Source of the DNA: Collybia mongolica
Lineage: Eukaryota > Basidiomycota > Agaricomycetes > Agaricales > Clitocybaceae
NCBI GenBank assembly: GCA_013420905.1
Contig: JAAXNY010000004.1
Span: 4,526,001 to 4,590,000 of the forward strand
Reading direction: 5' to 3'
DNA length: 64,000 nucleotides
Under the pieces are notes generated by a model, which saw nothing but the letters and a program-made list of their open reading frames with translations, was not told where the DNA came from and did no database searches. This document shows, in pieces, positions 35,922 through 48,531 of this stretch (positions within the stretch are counted from its first letter, which is position 1; each line of letters begins with the position of its first letter). The position numbers and the translations under genes were made by a program.

Positions 35922-38556
35922 ATGACTGACACTTATACGCATACCTTTGATAAGCCTTTGTACAAGGGTGCCGTAACCGTCAACACCAAGTATGTCCCCC
36001 ACTCTGTGTTCGCAGGCTCTCGGGCGTGGAACTAACAATCCGTTCTCAGGTTGTTTATAAATGGAAAATGGGTCGATCCGGTGGTCAAAGCAACTACCGA
36101 GTACGCTTGATCTCATACGTTCTCTCACCGTGTGCGTAGAACTGATGTCTAAATCTCACGCAGAATAATCAACCCAGGTACGGAGAATTTAGGCTTTTTA
36201 CCAAAGTCTTCCTGACGAAACTCATTCAACGCAGCAACTGGGAAAGTATTGACCAAAGTCTCGATCGGGTCAGCAAAAGATATCGATCTCGCGGTCGAAG
36301 CCGCACAAAAGGTACGTACACACCCACACAACCCTCGCGCGCCCTCACGCCCCCCCCCTCCTCCAGGCATACAAAACATCGTGGGGCCTCCGCTGCCCCG
36401 GCGCTACGCGGGCAAAGCTCTTAAATAAGCTCGCAGATCTTGTGGAACAGCATTTTGACGAGTTCGCCGCGCTCGAGTCGCTAGATGCAGGTCAGTCAGA
36501 TCCTCCGCGGACAGCGTGTATTTCCCGCTGTGTTCGGTTGAGGTCTGTGTGCTAACGCCTGACCTGGGTACTGTGCAGGGAAGGCCCTGGAAATCGTCAA
36601 GCATATCGATATTCCTGTGACGATTGCTGCGTTGAGGCACTATGCCGGGTGGGCGGACAAGGTTTCGGGGAAGGTGATGGAGGTGCGTGTCGGAATCTTG
36701 ACCATGGGCCGTGATGGCTGGTGGATTGCGCTGTCCCCTGATTCTCGCTCCAATCGCAATTCTAGACGAATGAGAACAAAGTTGCGTACACGCGCAGGGA
36801 GCCGTATGGGGTCGTGGTGAGCCTTTACCTTGTGTTATGCTTCCCTGAGATGCGTATGCTGATGTGTGGTGCTTGATGCCGTTGTGATTGCAGGGCGCGA
36901 TCGTCCCATGGAACGTCTCTACGGTGGGTCCTGCCCTTCCCTCCCCCACGAGTCCCGGTTATCTCGAGAATCAACGTACACTGACCTTGCACATAGATGA
37001 TGATGGCCATGAAACTCGGACCCGCACTTGCCACGGGGAACACTGTCGTCTTGAAGGTAGCGTAACCCCCAAACTACATCATAAGCATCAACGCTTACTG
37101 AGGCGCGCGCACACTGATACTTACAGCCGTCAGAGCTCACGCCGCTCACCGCGCTCAGGCTCGCGGACCTCATGAACGAAGCGGGGTTCCCCCCAGGTGT
37201 AGTCAACGTCGTCAACGGATACGGTGCGCCAAGGTCATATATAACAATAGCGAAATCACTAACTCAACGACCGACTAGGTGACCCCGTCGGCGAGGCGCT
37301 GACTATGCACCCAGGGATCATGAAGGTCTCGTTTACAGGGAGCGTTAATGTGGGCCGGAAGGTCATGCGGGCAGCGGCAGAATCGAATCTGAAGGACGTG
37401 ACGTTGGAGCTGGGCGGGAAGTGCCCAATGATTGTGTTTGAAGATGCTGACGTGGAGCAGGCGGTGAAGTGGGCGGTGCATGGGGTTTAGTAAGTGTTTA
37501 TTCTGTGCTGTGCTTTGCGCGTGTTGGAGTGGGACTGGTGCTGATCCTAACGGTTCTGTGGGGGTATAGTTTCAACAATGGTAAGTTCATCCCCTGCAGT
37601 GTCCGCCGTCAAGGTTCTGCGCATTGGCTGACAAATTTCGTGCTTAATCACAACAGGACAATCGTGCATCAACGGCTCCCGCATTTATGTGCAAGACGCT
37701 CTGTACGACAAGTTCCTCGCCCAGTTCACCGAGGCTTCGCGGGAAATGACAGCTGCGACGGGCGACCCGTTCGCACAGGGCATGCAACTCGGCCCGGTCA
37801 TTTCGCAGACACAATTTAACGTACGTCCGCTCCCCCCTTTCTTTGTCCCAATGAACACCGAGCTGGGCACTGACTGCCTTATTATTCCACTGCGCCCACG
37901 ATTAGCGCGTTTTGGCGTACATCGAGGCAGGCAAGAAAGACGGCGCGACCGTCCACCTTGGAGGCGCGCGCCACGGGACGGAGGGCTACTTTGTCCAGCC
38001 GACGATATTCACGGACACGAAGCCCCATATGAGCATCGTCCGCGACGAGATTTTCGGGCCTGTGAGCGTGGTGGTAAAGTTCACGAGTGAGGAAGGTGCG
38101 TCCCGCCCATCTGGTGTGGTGCCCGACCGTTGATCAAACCCTGGGTTTTATGGATGTAGAGGTCGTCGAGGCGGCGAATGACACGAATTACGGCTTGGCG
38201 AGCCATGTGTTCTCTACAGACATTAGCCGTGCTCTGCGGGTAACGAATGCGATGGACGCAGGGACGGTCTGGGTGCGTCGTCCCCTCAGAACCTTTATGT
38301 CTTGTTCGGTTTTCTGATTAGCGCGTTATTTTTGATGGTCAGGTGAACTCTGTGATTGTCCCGGACGTCAATGTTCCATTCGGCGGATACAAGCAGTCCG
38401 GCATTGGGCGTGAGTTTGGAGAGGGTGGTATTGATGCGTGCGTCCTTCCTTTTGTTTTAGGGTGTTCTGAGTGGGGCCTGATAGATGTTCCTATTTTTCG
38501 ATGCTAGGTATACACAATTGAAGTCTATACATATAAATATTGGGGCGAGATTGTGA
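35922..38556 (+). CDS. Aldehyde dehydrogenase (NAD(P)+), intact
   Basis: Oxidises aldehydes to acids with NAD(P)+; presumably cytosolic, as there is no targeting signal. Starts [16 protein letters not shown]. Family blocks run in order: [32 protein letters not shown] (Asn of the active site), [12 protein letters not shown] (NAD-binding Lys), [24 protein letters not shown] (general-base Glu), [12 protein letters not shown] (nucleophile Cys), [36 protein letters not shown] and [18 protein letters not shown]. It ends [15 protein letters not shown]. About 14 exons, including a 14-nt micro-exon at 36164-36177 between E and INPA. About 500 residues, the normal length. The intron before VNS and the one before YTQ match the positions in the other two paralogues. 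No lesion seen; the true substrate cannot be read from the sequence. Confidence 0.9.
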
Positions 38557-38682
38557 TTGGTAGTAAAGTTGTGTTTTATGCATTGATTTCTTGAACATTA
38601 ATATGGCACGCTGGCGCATTTCATTTGAACGATGCTCGTGTTCGCCCACCCTTCGTATATACTGGTAGCGACATCATGTATA

Positions 38683-40261
38683 CTAGGAATCACGCGGGGG
38701 ACTTGGTAGCACAAGTAGAGCGTAAGAAAGATAAATAGAGGACTCCCGTTCCCCATCCGATTCGTTTCCAGTGTAGTTGATCTCCTCCTTCTCTTCCTGC
38801 CAACGATCCGTGGCATTCTCAAATGCACGGCTATAAAACGGAACTTTTTTTACACCCTCGAGGAACTCGATTTGAGCTTTGGCCGCTTCCTTTGTATCGT
38901 CATCAATGGCTTGGAGGATATCCACGTGGGATTCTGTGAAAGGGATAACCTCAGCAGAAAACTCGTTCTTGTGATCCTCATCGCCCTCGGAGTCGTAGTA
39001 AACCTCCGATGAACTCGAAATCAGCACAGGAAAGACATGGATCGTGGTGCCCTTGCGCTGCTGTGCAGCAGACAGTATGATCGCATCGAACCCGTTCAAC
39101 CCTTGAACGCCAATATGATATTTATGCTCGAGAAGCATTCCATACGGCACAGGTATCTGGTTGATAGTCGTGCCAATGCGCTGCTGGAGCGCTGCCTCCC
39201 GCGTAGCCGCCTCGTGCTCGACGGGATCGCCGTCACGGAATATCTTGAAGGCAAGGACCGCGCGATAGTGGAAGCGTTTCATCTTTTTAACTGAGTGCGG
39301 CACATCCGGGTGGAACGCGACCCAACTCCCTGTGTCTGAATGAAATCTTTGATTCCCGATGCAGAAGTTCCCCGGGTTATAGTCATAATCAGAAGATGAG
39401 TCACCCAACCCGACGAGGAAGGTCCCAACCAAACCGTCCTCTGGAGTGTCGCGGTGCGGTTTGAAGTGTCCGCCCTCACCATATATTTGAATTTTGTACG
39501 GTTCAACGCGGACATTCCCAGGAATGAATCCTTCCGCCCACGTCGTGCGGATAACTTCAATAAGCTTCGGGTCGACTGTGAACTCGCTTGCAACAATCTC
39601 CCTGGCATCTCGGACTTCGGTGTCCACCTTGGTTTCAAGCGATTCCATGTCGCCGTACCCAGCGACAACCCCGTGGTGAAACCATTCTTCTATTTGAGAG
39701 AGTTTGACCGGGTTTCGACTGCCAATTTTTCCGTCGTATTTGTAATTTGGGCGCGTGATAGTAAGATGGAATAATCCTGTAAAAGAGCCATTCCTGTATG
39801 GGAGCGGAACGTCCCTATAGATGATCCGTAAGTTTTTTAGAATTTTCTTTTACAGGAGAATTCTGTGTCAGAGTGCGATATCTCGACAAAGACAACGGGC
39901 GACTTACCCGGTCCTTGACAGAAGGTGGGCTTTGCTCTTCGTATGTCGTGGGCGAGTATCCAATGCTAGGAAACATATCAGGTTCATCATGAGCTTTCTT
40001 GATGGCGCGGTTGAGGTCAATCGCGGTCCTAACTCTGCTGTCGAATTCGCTCGTTGTGTAAAATTTAGTAGATGTCGGGATCTAATACATTACTCGATAT
40101 TTGGAGAAACAGAGGGGGAGCATTACCGAACGTACCGTATCATCCAGTTTCTGGCGAAATTTCTTCTTGGGGGCTGCTGCGTCTTCCTCGGAACACGAAG
40201 TATTTAATGTACTTGTGGTGGATTGTGGGGAAGTGTCACGCGAACGCTTCAGATCTGACAT
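38683..40261 (-). CDS. 2OG-Fe(II) oxygenase-domain protein
   Basis: Reads from MSDLKRSRDTSPQ at 40261, through a Lys-rich stretch (APKKKFRQKL), several short exons, and a 321-codon last exon ending SPPRDS. The last exon carries the dioxygenase core: YKIQIYGEGGHFKPHRDTPE gives the HxD iron ligands, FHPDVPHSVKKM gives the distal His, and HYRAVLAFKIF supplies the Arg expected to bind 2-oxoglutarate. This fits the prolyl-4-hydroxylase-like 2OG-FeII_Oxy fold common in agaricomycetes. The C-terminal half (HVFPVLISSSSEV, DESEGDEDH-like acidic part) has no family I know. The N-terminus may be nuclear localising. It converges on the ALDH with only 126 nt between stops. Substrate unknown. Confidence 0.7.
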
Positions 40262-41858
40262 GTCGAAGACGAGATTGACACCTTGAATTAAGTTGAAAGA
40301 TATAAAAAGTTTGGAGAGGGATGGGGAAAAAATGGCAGAACAATGTAGTTATAAAGACGGCGGCCCTGCTTTTGCGGTCCCGCTTGGGCTCCACTGTTTT
40401 GTGTGTACCAGGGTGGCATACAAGTGATCGCGATTTTATGACTGTAATTTGAATATCGAACGACTCGGGCTGCTTGGCGGACGCCATATTGATCTCCGCA
40501 AGCGATCCAGGTCCGAGTCGGTCCAGGTGCCATGTCCATTGTGTGCAGTCCCGTGAGGTCACGTAACGGCGAAGGGAAAGCACTATTGAAAGTCGGTGGG
40601 AGGCTTTCGGACGTGAGGACGAAGTACAGGTAGAGAATAGCAAACATAGTCATTGCCAGGCTTACCTTAGCATTAGAATTGCAAGGATTTGAACTCGCAA
40701 ACTACATTACACGAGACACGGGTCGACATGTGATCGATTGATTGTTGATCTCCAAGTTGAGTCATGCGAGTATGAACGGCGATCCAACTTTGGCGACCGA
40801 CAGTTTATGAGATGATCAACCCTGCCACTAAACTCTCACATAGGTTAAAATGACTCGATATTGTGTCCAGACTAACCCACGGTCCCGCTCCGACCTCGGT
40901 TGACCTCGTTACTGAACGGTCTCCTGGAGTCTGTGGCTTTACATTAATTTTAAAGGTCATATAATTGATATGGTGTGTTTCGGTTTTGTACATGTACCGT
41001 TATTTTTTTTTCCTTGTGTTGTTTGGCTTTTGAGATTAAGCACATATGTAAGGGCAAAGCCTTCAAGCATATGCGTGGCACAGAAGGCAGTCTTGAGCGG
41101 GACCGCACTGAACACGCTCCTGAGGACTGGGGGCGAAGTTACAGTGCACTAAACCTGTGCTGGACTAACCGGTAGGGGGCTTTAGTCTCGAAGGGCAGGG
41201 CCAACGTGGGACAGAGGAAGGTAACTGCCGATTACCTTCAATCCAAACAAAAACATCCCGATAATCAGCCGATGGGAATTCAAAATACTGCATTGCTGGT
41301 GCGAAGTAGACTGGCTTAACTTTTTGATGCCTAGGTAAGCAAAATCTCTCAATAATTCAAACTCGGAACGGCTTCAAGGTTCATGATTCACGACAATATA
41401 CAATATGTGATTTTCCAGTAGAATTGTGTTAGTATTCACAGCAACTAATAATTTACTAGCGGATCCACCTTACGAATAATCACGAGCAACCGCAACAAAC
41501 TTACAAATTCAGATGAGTCGGTATTATTTCCCGGACAATCCTGATTCACTTCAATTTTGTTGCCGAATCATATCGGTTTCGTCTGCTGGAAATTTATAAT
41601 ACTCTCCCTGTAACTTTATATCGAGGGTGGTGTACAGTGTGGTTTCTCGAATTCGGGACATGACGTCGTTCCCCATTGTGCAAAGGAAACGATTTTGTTC
41701 GTTCCGTGAAAGGAATATAGAGAGGGTTACCCAGCCCTCGAAAAAAGTGTATTCACAAGGATACGCTACATGTGGTGGTGGAGGGGCGGTACAGACGTCC
41801 CTGGCTGTCTCTAACTGGCATCATGTATGGGCAAGAGAGCACGATCCGGAGTCAGAGC
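40262..41858. other. Intergenic region, no supported gene
   Basis: Open frames at 40236-40653 lie antisense to and upstream of the dioxygenase start and lack protein character. A tRNA-like T-arm around 40685 does not complete a cloverleaf. The remainder is AT-richer, with no repeats that I could match elsewhere. Confidence 0.5.
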
Positions 41859-43071
41859 TTATTCAAAGATCTGTGTAAATACAAATAAGTATGAACGCCC
41901 AGTGATGGACGTGATAACCAACAAAAACGCTGACTCACGTCATCCTCAAATTCCTCTTCCTCGCCATCGTCGTTCAAGCTACCCCACGGTTCCGGGAAAT
42001 TGCCCCATCTAAAAAAGCAAACAAAGCGCAACGTCAAGGATCATCAAACAAGCAGGATATTGATGAAGGGGCAACTTGCATATCGTCACCCTCAGGGGTA
42101 GGCGACTGGCTGTCCCGGCGGCGGAGAAACGAAGGTTTCTTTATTTTGCGTAAAGAGTAGAGTGGTGTATAGCAGTACTTCCCTGCACTGTCACACGCTT
42201 CGCGGAATAGTCCACTCGAGTGGCGGCTCCACCACGACATCCTCACCTCGCCCCCAACTGTAGCGAGGGGCACGACACCGGGGACGCCTGCGATTAATGC
42301 TACAGATATTGTCTCTTCGTCTACAGTCCATGGCGGTGAAAACTCGAGAAGTAGCGACTGATGGATGAGACTCACTGGCACTGGATAGGTAGAGACTGTA
42401 CGCTGGGCAGGAGATGACTTCCGTCACGAGTGCTTTGTCTTTCAGTTTCTCGATGCCAACGAGGTGCTTTAGGAATGTATTTGGAGGAACGTGTTGACTG
42501 CATGGTTGGGACATGATGAGCAGGGCGCCTCGCTTCTTGCCGAACTGCCACTGGCCACATATCGACGCTTCAGCGAGACCGGCGACATCTCTTGAAGGGA
42601 AGGCGGGATCAGACAACAGAGGGCGTATGTGGAATAGGGGTAGCTGGCTTACATGCCAGGTTCTAGTTTGAGGTCTTGGTATCTGACCCCGAAAGACGAG
42701 ATGATGAATTTAGTCTCTGGTGCGTCTTCGACGGGTGGATACGCTCTCGCAAGCTCCTTCGTCTCGGGATCGTCGTAGACATTGCCCTCCTTGTCGAACT
42801 TTCCCGTCTCCTTGTCAATAGTCCCATAGTCGCCCACCTAGCACCTCATAACGTCAGCCATCGATAGCGGACACGCAAATCCGGATCTGCGTACTTGTAT
42901 TTGATGAGGCGGATCCCAGTTGGCCCACTTGGTCGAGGTGGAATGGATGAGGTCGATGTATTTCCTCGAGGAATGGCCCATTGTAGAAGAAACGTTAGTT
43001 GAAGCTGTGAAGGCAGTGAAAAGGCTGCGGCTGGCGCGGACAGCCTCGCTCCAGGTGTTTGGCTTGAACAC
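41859..43071 (-). CDS. Uncharacterised agaricomycete protein with VGDYGxIDKETG motif
   Basis: A family I have seen in agaricomycete genomes without known function. Early exon: ASRSLFTAFTAS, KYIDLIHSTSTKWANWDPPH. Then VGDYGTIDKETGKFDKEGNV and FIISSFGVRYQDLKLEPG, ASICGQWQFGKKRGALLIMS, VTEVISCPAYSLYLSS, ISVALIAGVPGVVPLATVGG, VRMSWWSRHSSGLFRE and CYTPLYSLRKIKKP. It ends with an acidic tail, GEEEEFEDDIFE. An intron of about 54 nt near 42320-42374 is needed to keep the frame after YLSS. Another, from GTGAGTCAG to ACACAG, adds the final IFE. Glycine-rich and strand-like segments with tryptophans suggest a beta-rich fold. The start is uncertain: the first frame begins at GTG/VFKP and a short 5' exon may precede it. 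No membrane or signal segment seen. Confidence 0.6.
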
Positions 43072-43450
43072 ATGTCAGATGGGCGTCTATCGATTGCATC
43101 ATATTGAACCTTGACGTTTAAGTTTAGCTACGTTTGGACATTTGAGGCGAGTCTTCCAGCCGCACACCCGAGTTTTTGCAGTATAAATGACTTGCCTTGA
43201 TTTGAAAAGACGTTTGAAATGTCTGTAAGGCGCCTATGCTCAAGGGATTAGATAGAAGACAACTTTTTGGATAAACAACGTTTGATTCGCACGCGGTCCA
43301 ACTCGATCATGTGATGCACAGGACGCGTATTATCAAACGCGTGCTTGAGTGAAGTGCTTGGCGAAGCGGAAAGCCCCTACAATCCACAAATGGGTACTAT
43401 TGACTCTCATCTATAGTTGACAATTACTGATATTTTCCTGCATGGTTCAC

Positions 43451-45264
43451 TCATCATATTCGCTAGACTCACTGTCCGTCTGAACCATTTGCTTTCTACC
43501 TCAACCAGCCTCGCGCCTGGAGGATCCTTTGCCGCCAGACCTGGCCGAGCTGTGTGTATGTCGCAAAACGCTTGATCGGGCCAGCATATCTTGGAAGAAA
43601 CGGTAATCATACGATACACACGTCATTCGGATAATATCTATTTGCTATTACCCCTTTTAAATTTGGGAGCCATGTATGATAAAAATAGTGCGTACCTCGT
43701 CTCCGCGCTCAAGTGCTCTAATAATATCCATGTCCGTAGGATTTCCCCCTTCAGAATTCTTCCCCGTGATACGTTCGACCTCGGCCTGGATGTTCCCAGC
43801 CGTCAACGCCTTGTGCGCTTTCCTCAGATATATACGAGCACGAATAGCAGTATAAACGGGCCATTCTTTAGTCGTCAAGAGCTTGGGCGCCCACGTGTTC
43901 TTCATCTACTTTGACAAAATTAGCACAGTTCCAAAATTCAATGCCAATTCCAGCCCGCGAGCTCGCTCTTGTACTCGCCCATGTACTCCCACTGGGCAGG
44001 CTTCGGTATCGTTCTTGAGAACACGGTGCAGACAAACTCAGTCATGTCACGCCGACAGGAGAGAAGCAAACCAGGGCACCCCGGCGTCGTGGGCATTTGA
44101 GGGTTTGTTTCGGGTGTTGGAAATATGAAGTCCCTGCCCTTATCTGTAGATTTTGCGAGGAGGGCCATCATGGCCCCCAGATGAAATTCCGGGAGAAGTA
44201 ATGCGGAACGGGAGGAGGGTTGATGTTGATGCGGACGTAGCCTCGAAGGTACTTGGCAACGCTCTCGTCGGTCAGGCGAAGTGCCTCTTCCTTCGCCACA
44301 ACTTGCGGTTGCTGAGTTTGGGATAAGCTCAGGGAGTGCACGTAGGAGAACAAAAAGGTGTCTTTACTCCGTTGGATATATGAACTACAGCATTTCCTCC
44401 TGCTGATGACGGGGCGGGATGGGTTACTCGGTTATTCGGTGCTCGCCCAGTCCGCCTTTGCTCCACAGCCGGTACCGGGGAACCTGCCTGGATTGAGTTC
44501 AGCACGACCTGGGGCGCAGCACGGGGACAACCTACCATTGACTCGGTAGCAGAAGGTTCTCCGTTGACGGAGTGCCATTCATTGCGTGCTTCTTTCTGCC
44601 GTTTACTTCCTCTCGTATCCCGCAGCTGCTCAGTACGCCGTTTACTTCCCGTAACTGCACTGGGAGACGGAGAGGCGGATGTCGATGAAGAATCCGATGG
44701 CTCGGGGCTAGCACGAGACCTTAATAAACGAGTGGAAACACGTCTGCATCTTGAGTTTGGTTGAGAGACCGTCTTCCGCGATGTCAGGACCACGAAAGGT
44801 TTCGACGGCATGTGTTGGCGTTGATGAGGAGTTGAAGCCTCAGGACTTGAAATTTGGCTTAGTATCCTACCTCATGCTGACGGTGAGACTGGTTCTTCTA
44901 TATCACTGCTTCCATCTACCTCGATCACATCAAGCTCGTCATCTATGATAGGCTTCTTGTCCTTCTTGCTTGACTCTCCAGCTGCTCTGTTACCCTGTGG
45001 TGGCAGCGGAAGGGACTGGAACACAATTGAGTGTGCCTCCAAAAGGTTCTCTTTTCAGAGTAGAGCATTGTACCTCAATCCTTGACAACTTCCTCCTAAG
45101 GTCATTATTCTCAACACCCAAATCCTGGACACGACTCTCCAGCCGTTCGCCTCCCGAAATTTTGACAGCTCAGCACGAAACTGGTCCCGTTCGCGGCGAA
45201 CCTCGTCGTTTTCGCTTTCAAGCTTTGACAGCTGCAATCTGAGTGCGGATATTTCTGACGCCAT
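43451..45264 (-). pseudogene. DUF6697-like paralogue A, with frameshift
   Basis: Starts MASEISALRLQLSKLESEND, an N-terminal coiled coil. The coil continues as RLESRVQDLGVENNDLRRKL but in a different frame: relative to paralogue C, 4 nt are missing near 45145 (17 versus 21 nt between matching points). Downstream exons keep family blocks: ALRLTDESVAKYLRGYVRI, DFIFPTPETNPQMPTTPGCP, GLLLSCRRDM, QWEYMGEYKSEL, MKNTWAPKLLTTKEWPVYTA, IRARIYLRKAHKALT and MDIIRALERGDE, then IIRMTCVSYDYRF. An in-frame TGA at 43501 precedes a short tail (VQTDSESSEYDE) that resembles the end of paralogue B, so the original stop was probably at 43451. The family is a basidiomycete-expanded domain of unknown function. Either the coil frameshift is bypassed by an unseen intron or the gene is dead. 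Confidence 0.6.
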
Positions 45265-45821
45265 AGGGTGCAAATGGGCCACGAGCTATAGGAAAAAGAA
45301 ATTGGACGTTGTGGCAACTTTCCGAGTGGTTGGGGCAATTTTCGCTTAGCTCGGACAGGCTTTGCCAAGAACACGCGCCAATCTATAAATAAAATAGGTC
45401 ATCTTGGCGTGGCTTTGCTCGTGGACGCCCTACGACGAGCTAGTTACACGATAATAGAGCTCTTTCGCAACTGCTCAAATTTTGTGGGGTGATAAAATCG
45501 AGCATTCCTATTGGCCAATCCACTAGCTCCAGACAGTCAGAATGCCTGAATTGAAATGATGCCAGATTCTGTGCGGTTGCGAAACAACTCTAATAAAAAT
45601 ATTCTCCATCTATCAATCGCGGGTTTGAGAATACGTATGATCGTATCAAAATTTATGATGAATGAAAAAACCTGAATGTGCGGACTCGGAATACTGTCTT
45701 AAGAATTGGGCGTGGCAACATTTATGAAGCCCCTATAAATATATTCAGAAACAAAAAAAAATTGAAAACCCATCTCCCGGAGCCCTATCTCATAAATGCT
45801 AATATATCTTCCCCCTAGGAC

Positions 45822-46686
45822 TCAATCATCCAACTCACCAGCTTCACGATCCGTCTCAACCACCCTCTTCCCGTCTTTCCCGGCCCCTTCCCACTCGGGC
45901 TCTTCGGAACCCAAACCCTCGATCGCGCACTCACACTCTCCGCGAAATGCATGATCATACACCACACACCTCATTCTCACAATATCGAGTTTCTACTAAA
46001 GGGAAAAAAAAACACGATTCAAACTGGCTTTCAGGAGTAAAGCAGTAACGTACTTCGTCGCCACGCACGAGTGACTAGATGACGTCCGAGACCGTCAGCG
46101 CCCCGCCTTCCGTAGCCTTTGATGTTGTCCGCAGAACCTCGGCCTCGACGTTCTCGTCCGTCAACGCCTGGCCGTCTTTCCTCAAAAATATCCGAGCGCG
46201 GATGCCAGTATACACAGGCCACTTCTTTGCCCAGGCAGTTTTCATCTGTTCCGGCGACGCCAACGAGCGCGAAGATGGTCATAATATAGCATGCTCATGT
46301 ACCGCTTGCTTTTGCTGGACAAACTCGGACACCGACAGCGGCCAGAGGAGCCAACTCTCATACTCGCCAACATACTCCAACCATGCAGGCTTGGACACAT
46401 TCCTGGAGAACAGCATGCAGACGACCTCGCTCACCTCGCGGGGGCAGGATAGCAGCAGGCCAGGATTCTCCGGTGTCGTGGGCATGTCCGGATTGACGTG
46501 AGGTGTTAGGAATATGAACGTCCTGCCCTTATCCGCGGACGTCGCGAGGAGAGTGTATTGGGACCCTCCGTACGTCTCGCCGATGAACTGACGGGCGATG
46601 AGGAGGGTTTTGGGGGCGGGGTTGATAGGGAGGCGGGTGCAGCCTTGGGGGCACTCCGAAACCGTCGCATCGGAGAGACGGAGGGC
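45822..46686 (-). pseudogene. DUF6697-like paralogue B, truncated and nonsense-mutated
   Basis: Begins at a splice acceptor with ALRLSDATVSECPQGCTRL. It continues LLIARQFIGETYGGSQYTLL, TFIFLTPHVNPDMPTTPENP, GLLLSCPREVSEVV, WLEYVGEYESW, KTAWAKKWPVYTGIRARIF and ALTDENVEAEVL. The conserved block that reads IIEALEQGDE in C is VI*SLVRGDE here, with TAG at 46075-46077. The last exon, LDIVRMRCVVYDHAF, ends AGELDD. No coiled-coil first exon was found upstream. It sits between A and C in the same orientation, consistent with tandem duplication followed by decay. Confidence 0.7.
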
Positions 46687-47326
46687 CTGTGGACTTTAAA
46701 TTGATATCCGCTAGCTGTGTATTGGTGTAGTGTAAAACAAGGGCCACCGTCGTCATTCAATCCATTGATCCGAGTCCACTTGAGGGCAGTTTTAACTTCG
46801 CGAAACGAGGCATGCCAAGAACACGTGGAGGTATTTATCACGATTGATCGACCCTTTGCGCGACTTCGATACGGTATGAACATCTAACAATTCGTTCCAA
46901 AGCAACAACGCTTTCTGGTTTTGGTCATAGTTGTGGGGCTGTGGGCGGGTGTGCAATGAAATCCAGCATAAATGGACCACTGACACTCATAACACGTCTA
47001 GCTGTTTGATCAGAACCACAGTTGCTTTTATACTTCATCGTAGCATATGGACTTGACATTCAGTAGATACGCCGGGGCCCCGTACCCAAATACAACATTC
47101 CAAATGAATAATTACGTACCCCCGACCCAAAATTCCGAATCGGAGCTCATTAATATGTCGTCGTGACTTGAAGTGCATGGAACGACCATGCGGTAGCCCA
47201 TAGAGTCTGTGAAACGCTCGTTCAAGCGACAAAACACGAAAAAAGTCCCAAGTTACGCACGACAAAGCAATATATAGAAACCCAATAATCCCGATCACAG
47301 CCCAGCAACTGCGGAGGTACTCCCAC

Positions 47327-47915
47327 CTATGACAATGGCCTTGGTGCCTCGTTCGTGCTCACAACCTGCAGCGGTATTACTTCTTCGCCCGCTGGCTCCC
47401 CTCCATGGCCATCCAACCTCGACTCCGTCATCTGCTCCACAGGCTTCGGCTGTGTAACAATGCGCCCCCTCGGATCTCGCTTATAGTTCCGCGCAATAAA
47501 CTCATCATCGATGGCCTTTTCTCGCGGGTCGGCCTTGTTCGAGCGACGGCAGCAGGTGACAGTGTCTTCCTCAGACGGTGCATTCTTCGAAAAACCTATA
47601 TCACAAAAACACGAGCGTCAAAAGTGATAACACAGCATGAAAAGCATGGCAGGACTCACAAGAACAAGTTAGAAGGTACCCAAAACCTGTGCTGATATCG
47701 CCCATATCTTCCTCGCACTCTCGATCCCAGTCTATAAGTACAACCCAGTTGTCTGGCCGGGAATTCACGCTGCGGGTGGGGTGGAGAGAGTCGGAGGCGG
47801 CTCGGAGCGGTCCAAGCTCGCCACACTCGCTTATTATACATATTAATGTGGGAGTGTTTGCCATCGCCGTCGATATCACACATACCCCCGCCCCCACTGT
47901 GACAAATACATACAT
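47327..47915 (-). CDS. Hypothetical protein, two exons
   Basis: The upstream exon ends NWVVLIDWDRECEEDMGDIS. It joins over an intron with GTTTTG and TATAG ends (about 47599-47685) to a GC-rich last exon: GFSKNAPSEEDTVTCCRRSN, then KADPREKAIDDEFIARNYKR, QPKPVEQMTESRLDG and VVSTNEAPRPLS before a TAG. Charged, low-hydrophobic character suggests a disordered cytoplasmic tail or small soluble protein. I do not recognise it. The start is uncertain: an ATG at 47863 (MANTPTL) is the most conservative choice, and more exons could lie upstream. It lies between DUF6697-like copies B and C. Confidence 0.4.
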
Positions 47916-48531
47916 ACATAGTCCACACTTTCGGCATTTTACAGTTATGGACGGGACGACTTGTGGACAACCTGATTTTATTTGACGAGATCGGACCTCA
48001 AATCAAACACTGACCTCATCTTTCTGCTCAATTCCAGGCTGGCCTGAATCCGTTCCTCTCACGTATACGTCCAATGTGGGGGATGACTCTCGCTCGCCAT
48101 GCATACTATAATAAGCTTCCAAGTTTAACAGTGAGGGGCCAGCAGTAAATCAAACATTTCAGTTTCTGTTGACTTCTCAACCTGGAGAACTTGAACATTC
48201 AGAAACCTATGTCCCTTTTTTTCCCCTGGGAACTCTCCACTAACCATCAATTTACCCACTCCCAATCATAGCAAGCTTTTCCACGTTTCTGACTTACCTA
48301 GTTTCCAGTCCGGAAACCTAAAAAACCTGTTAAAAAAACTGAACTACCTGCAATTCATTTTTCCAGTATGCTAATGCTCAATACTCACGTATGTACATCC
48401 ATTCATTCGACGCAGTACCCATCAAAACCTCATTCTTCAACTAAAAAAATCCTCTTCGCCCAGTTCCCGCCATCACATACATATACTCTCCCCATCAACT
48501 AAACCAACCTAATCCCACACCAAAACCCCAA

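Noticed and set aside
40670..40760. Possible tRNA gene on the minus strand (GCGAGTTCAAATCC resembling a T arm)
   Set aside because: The T stem has a mismatch with a standard 7-nt loop, and no acceptor or D arm could be paired.
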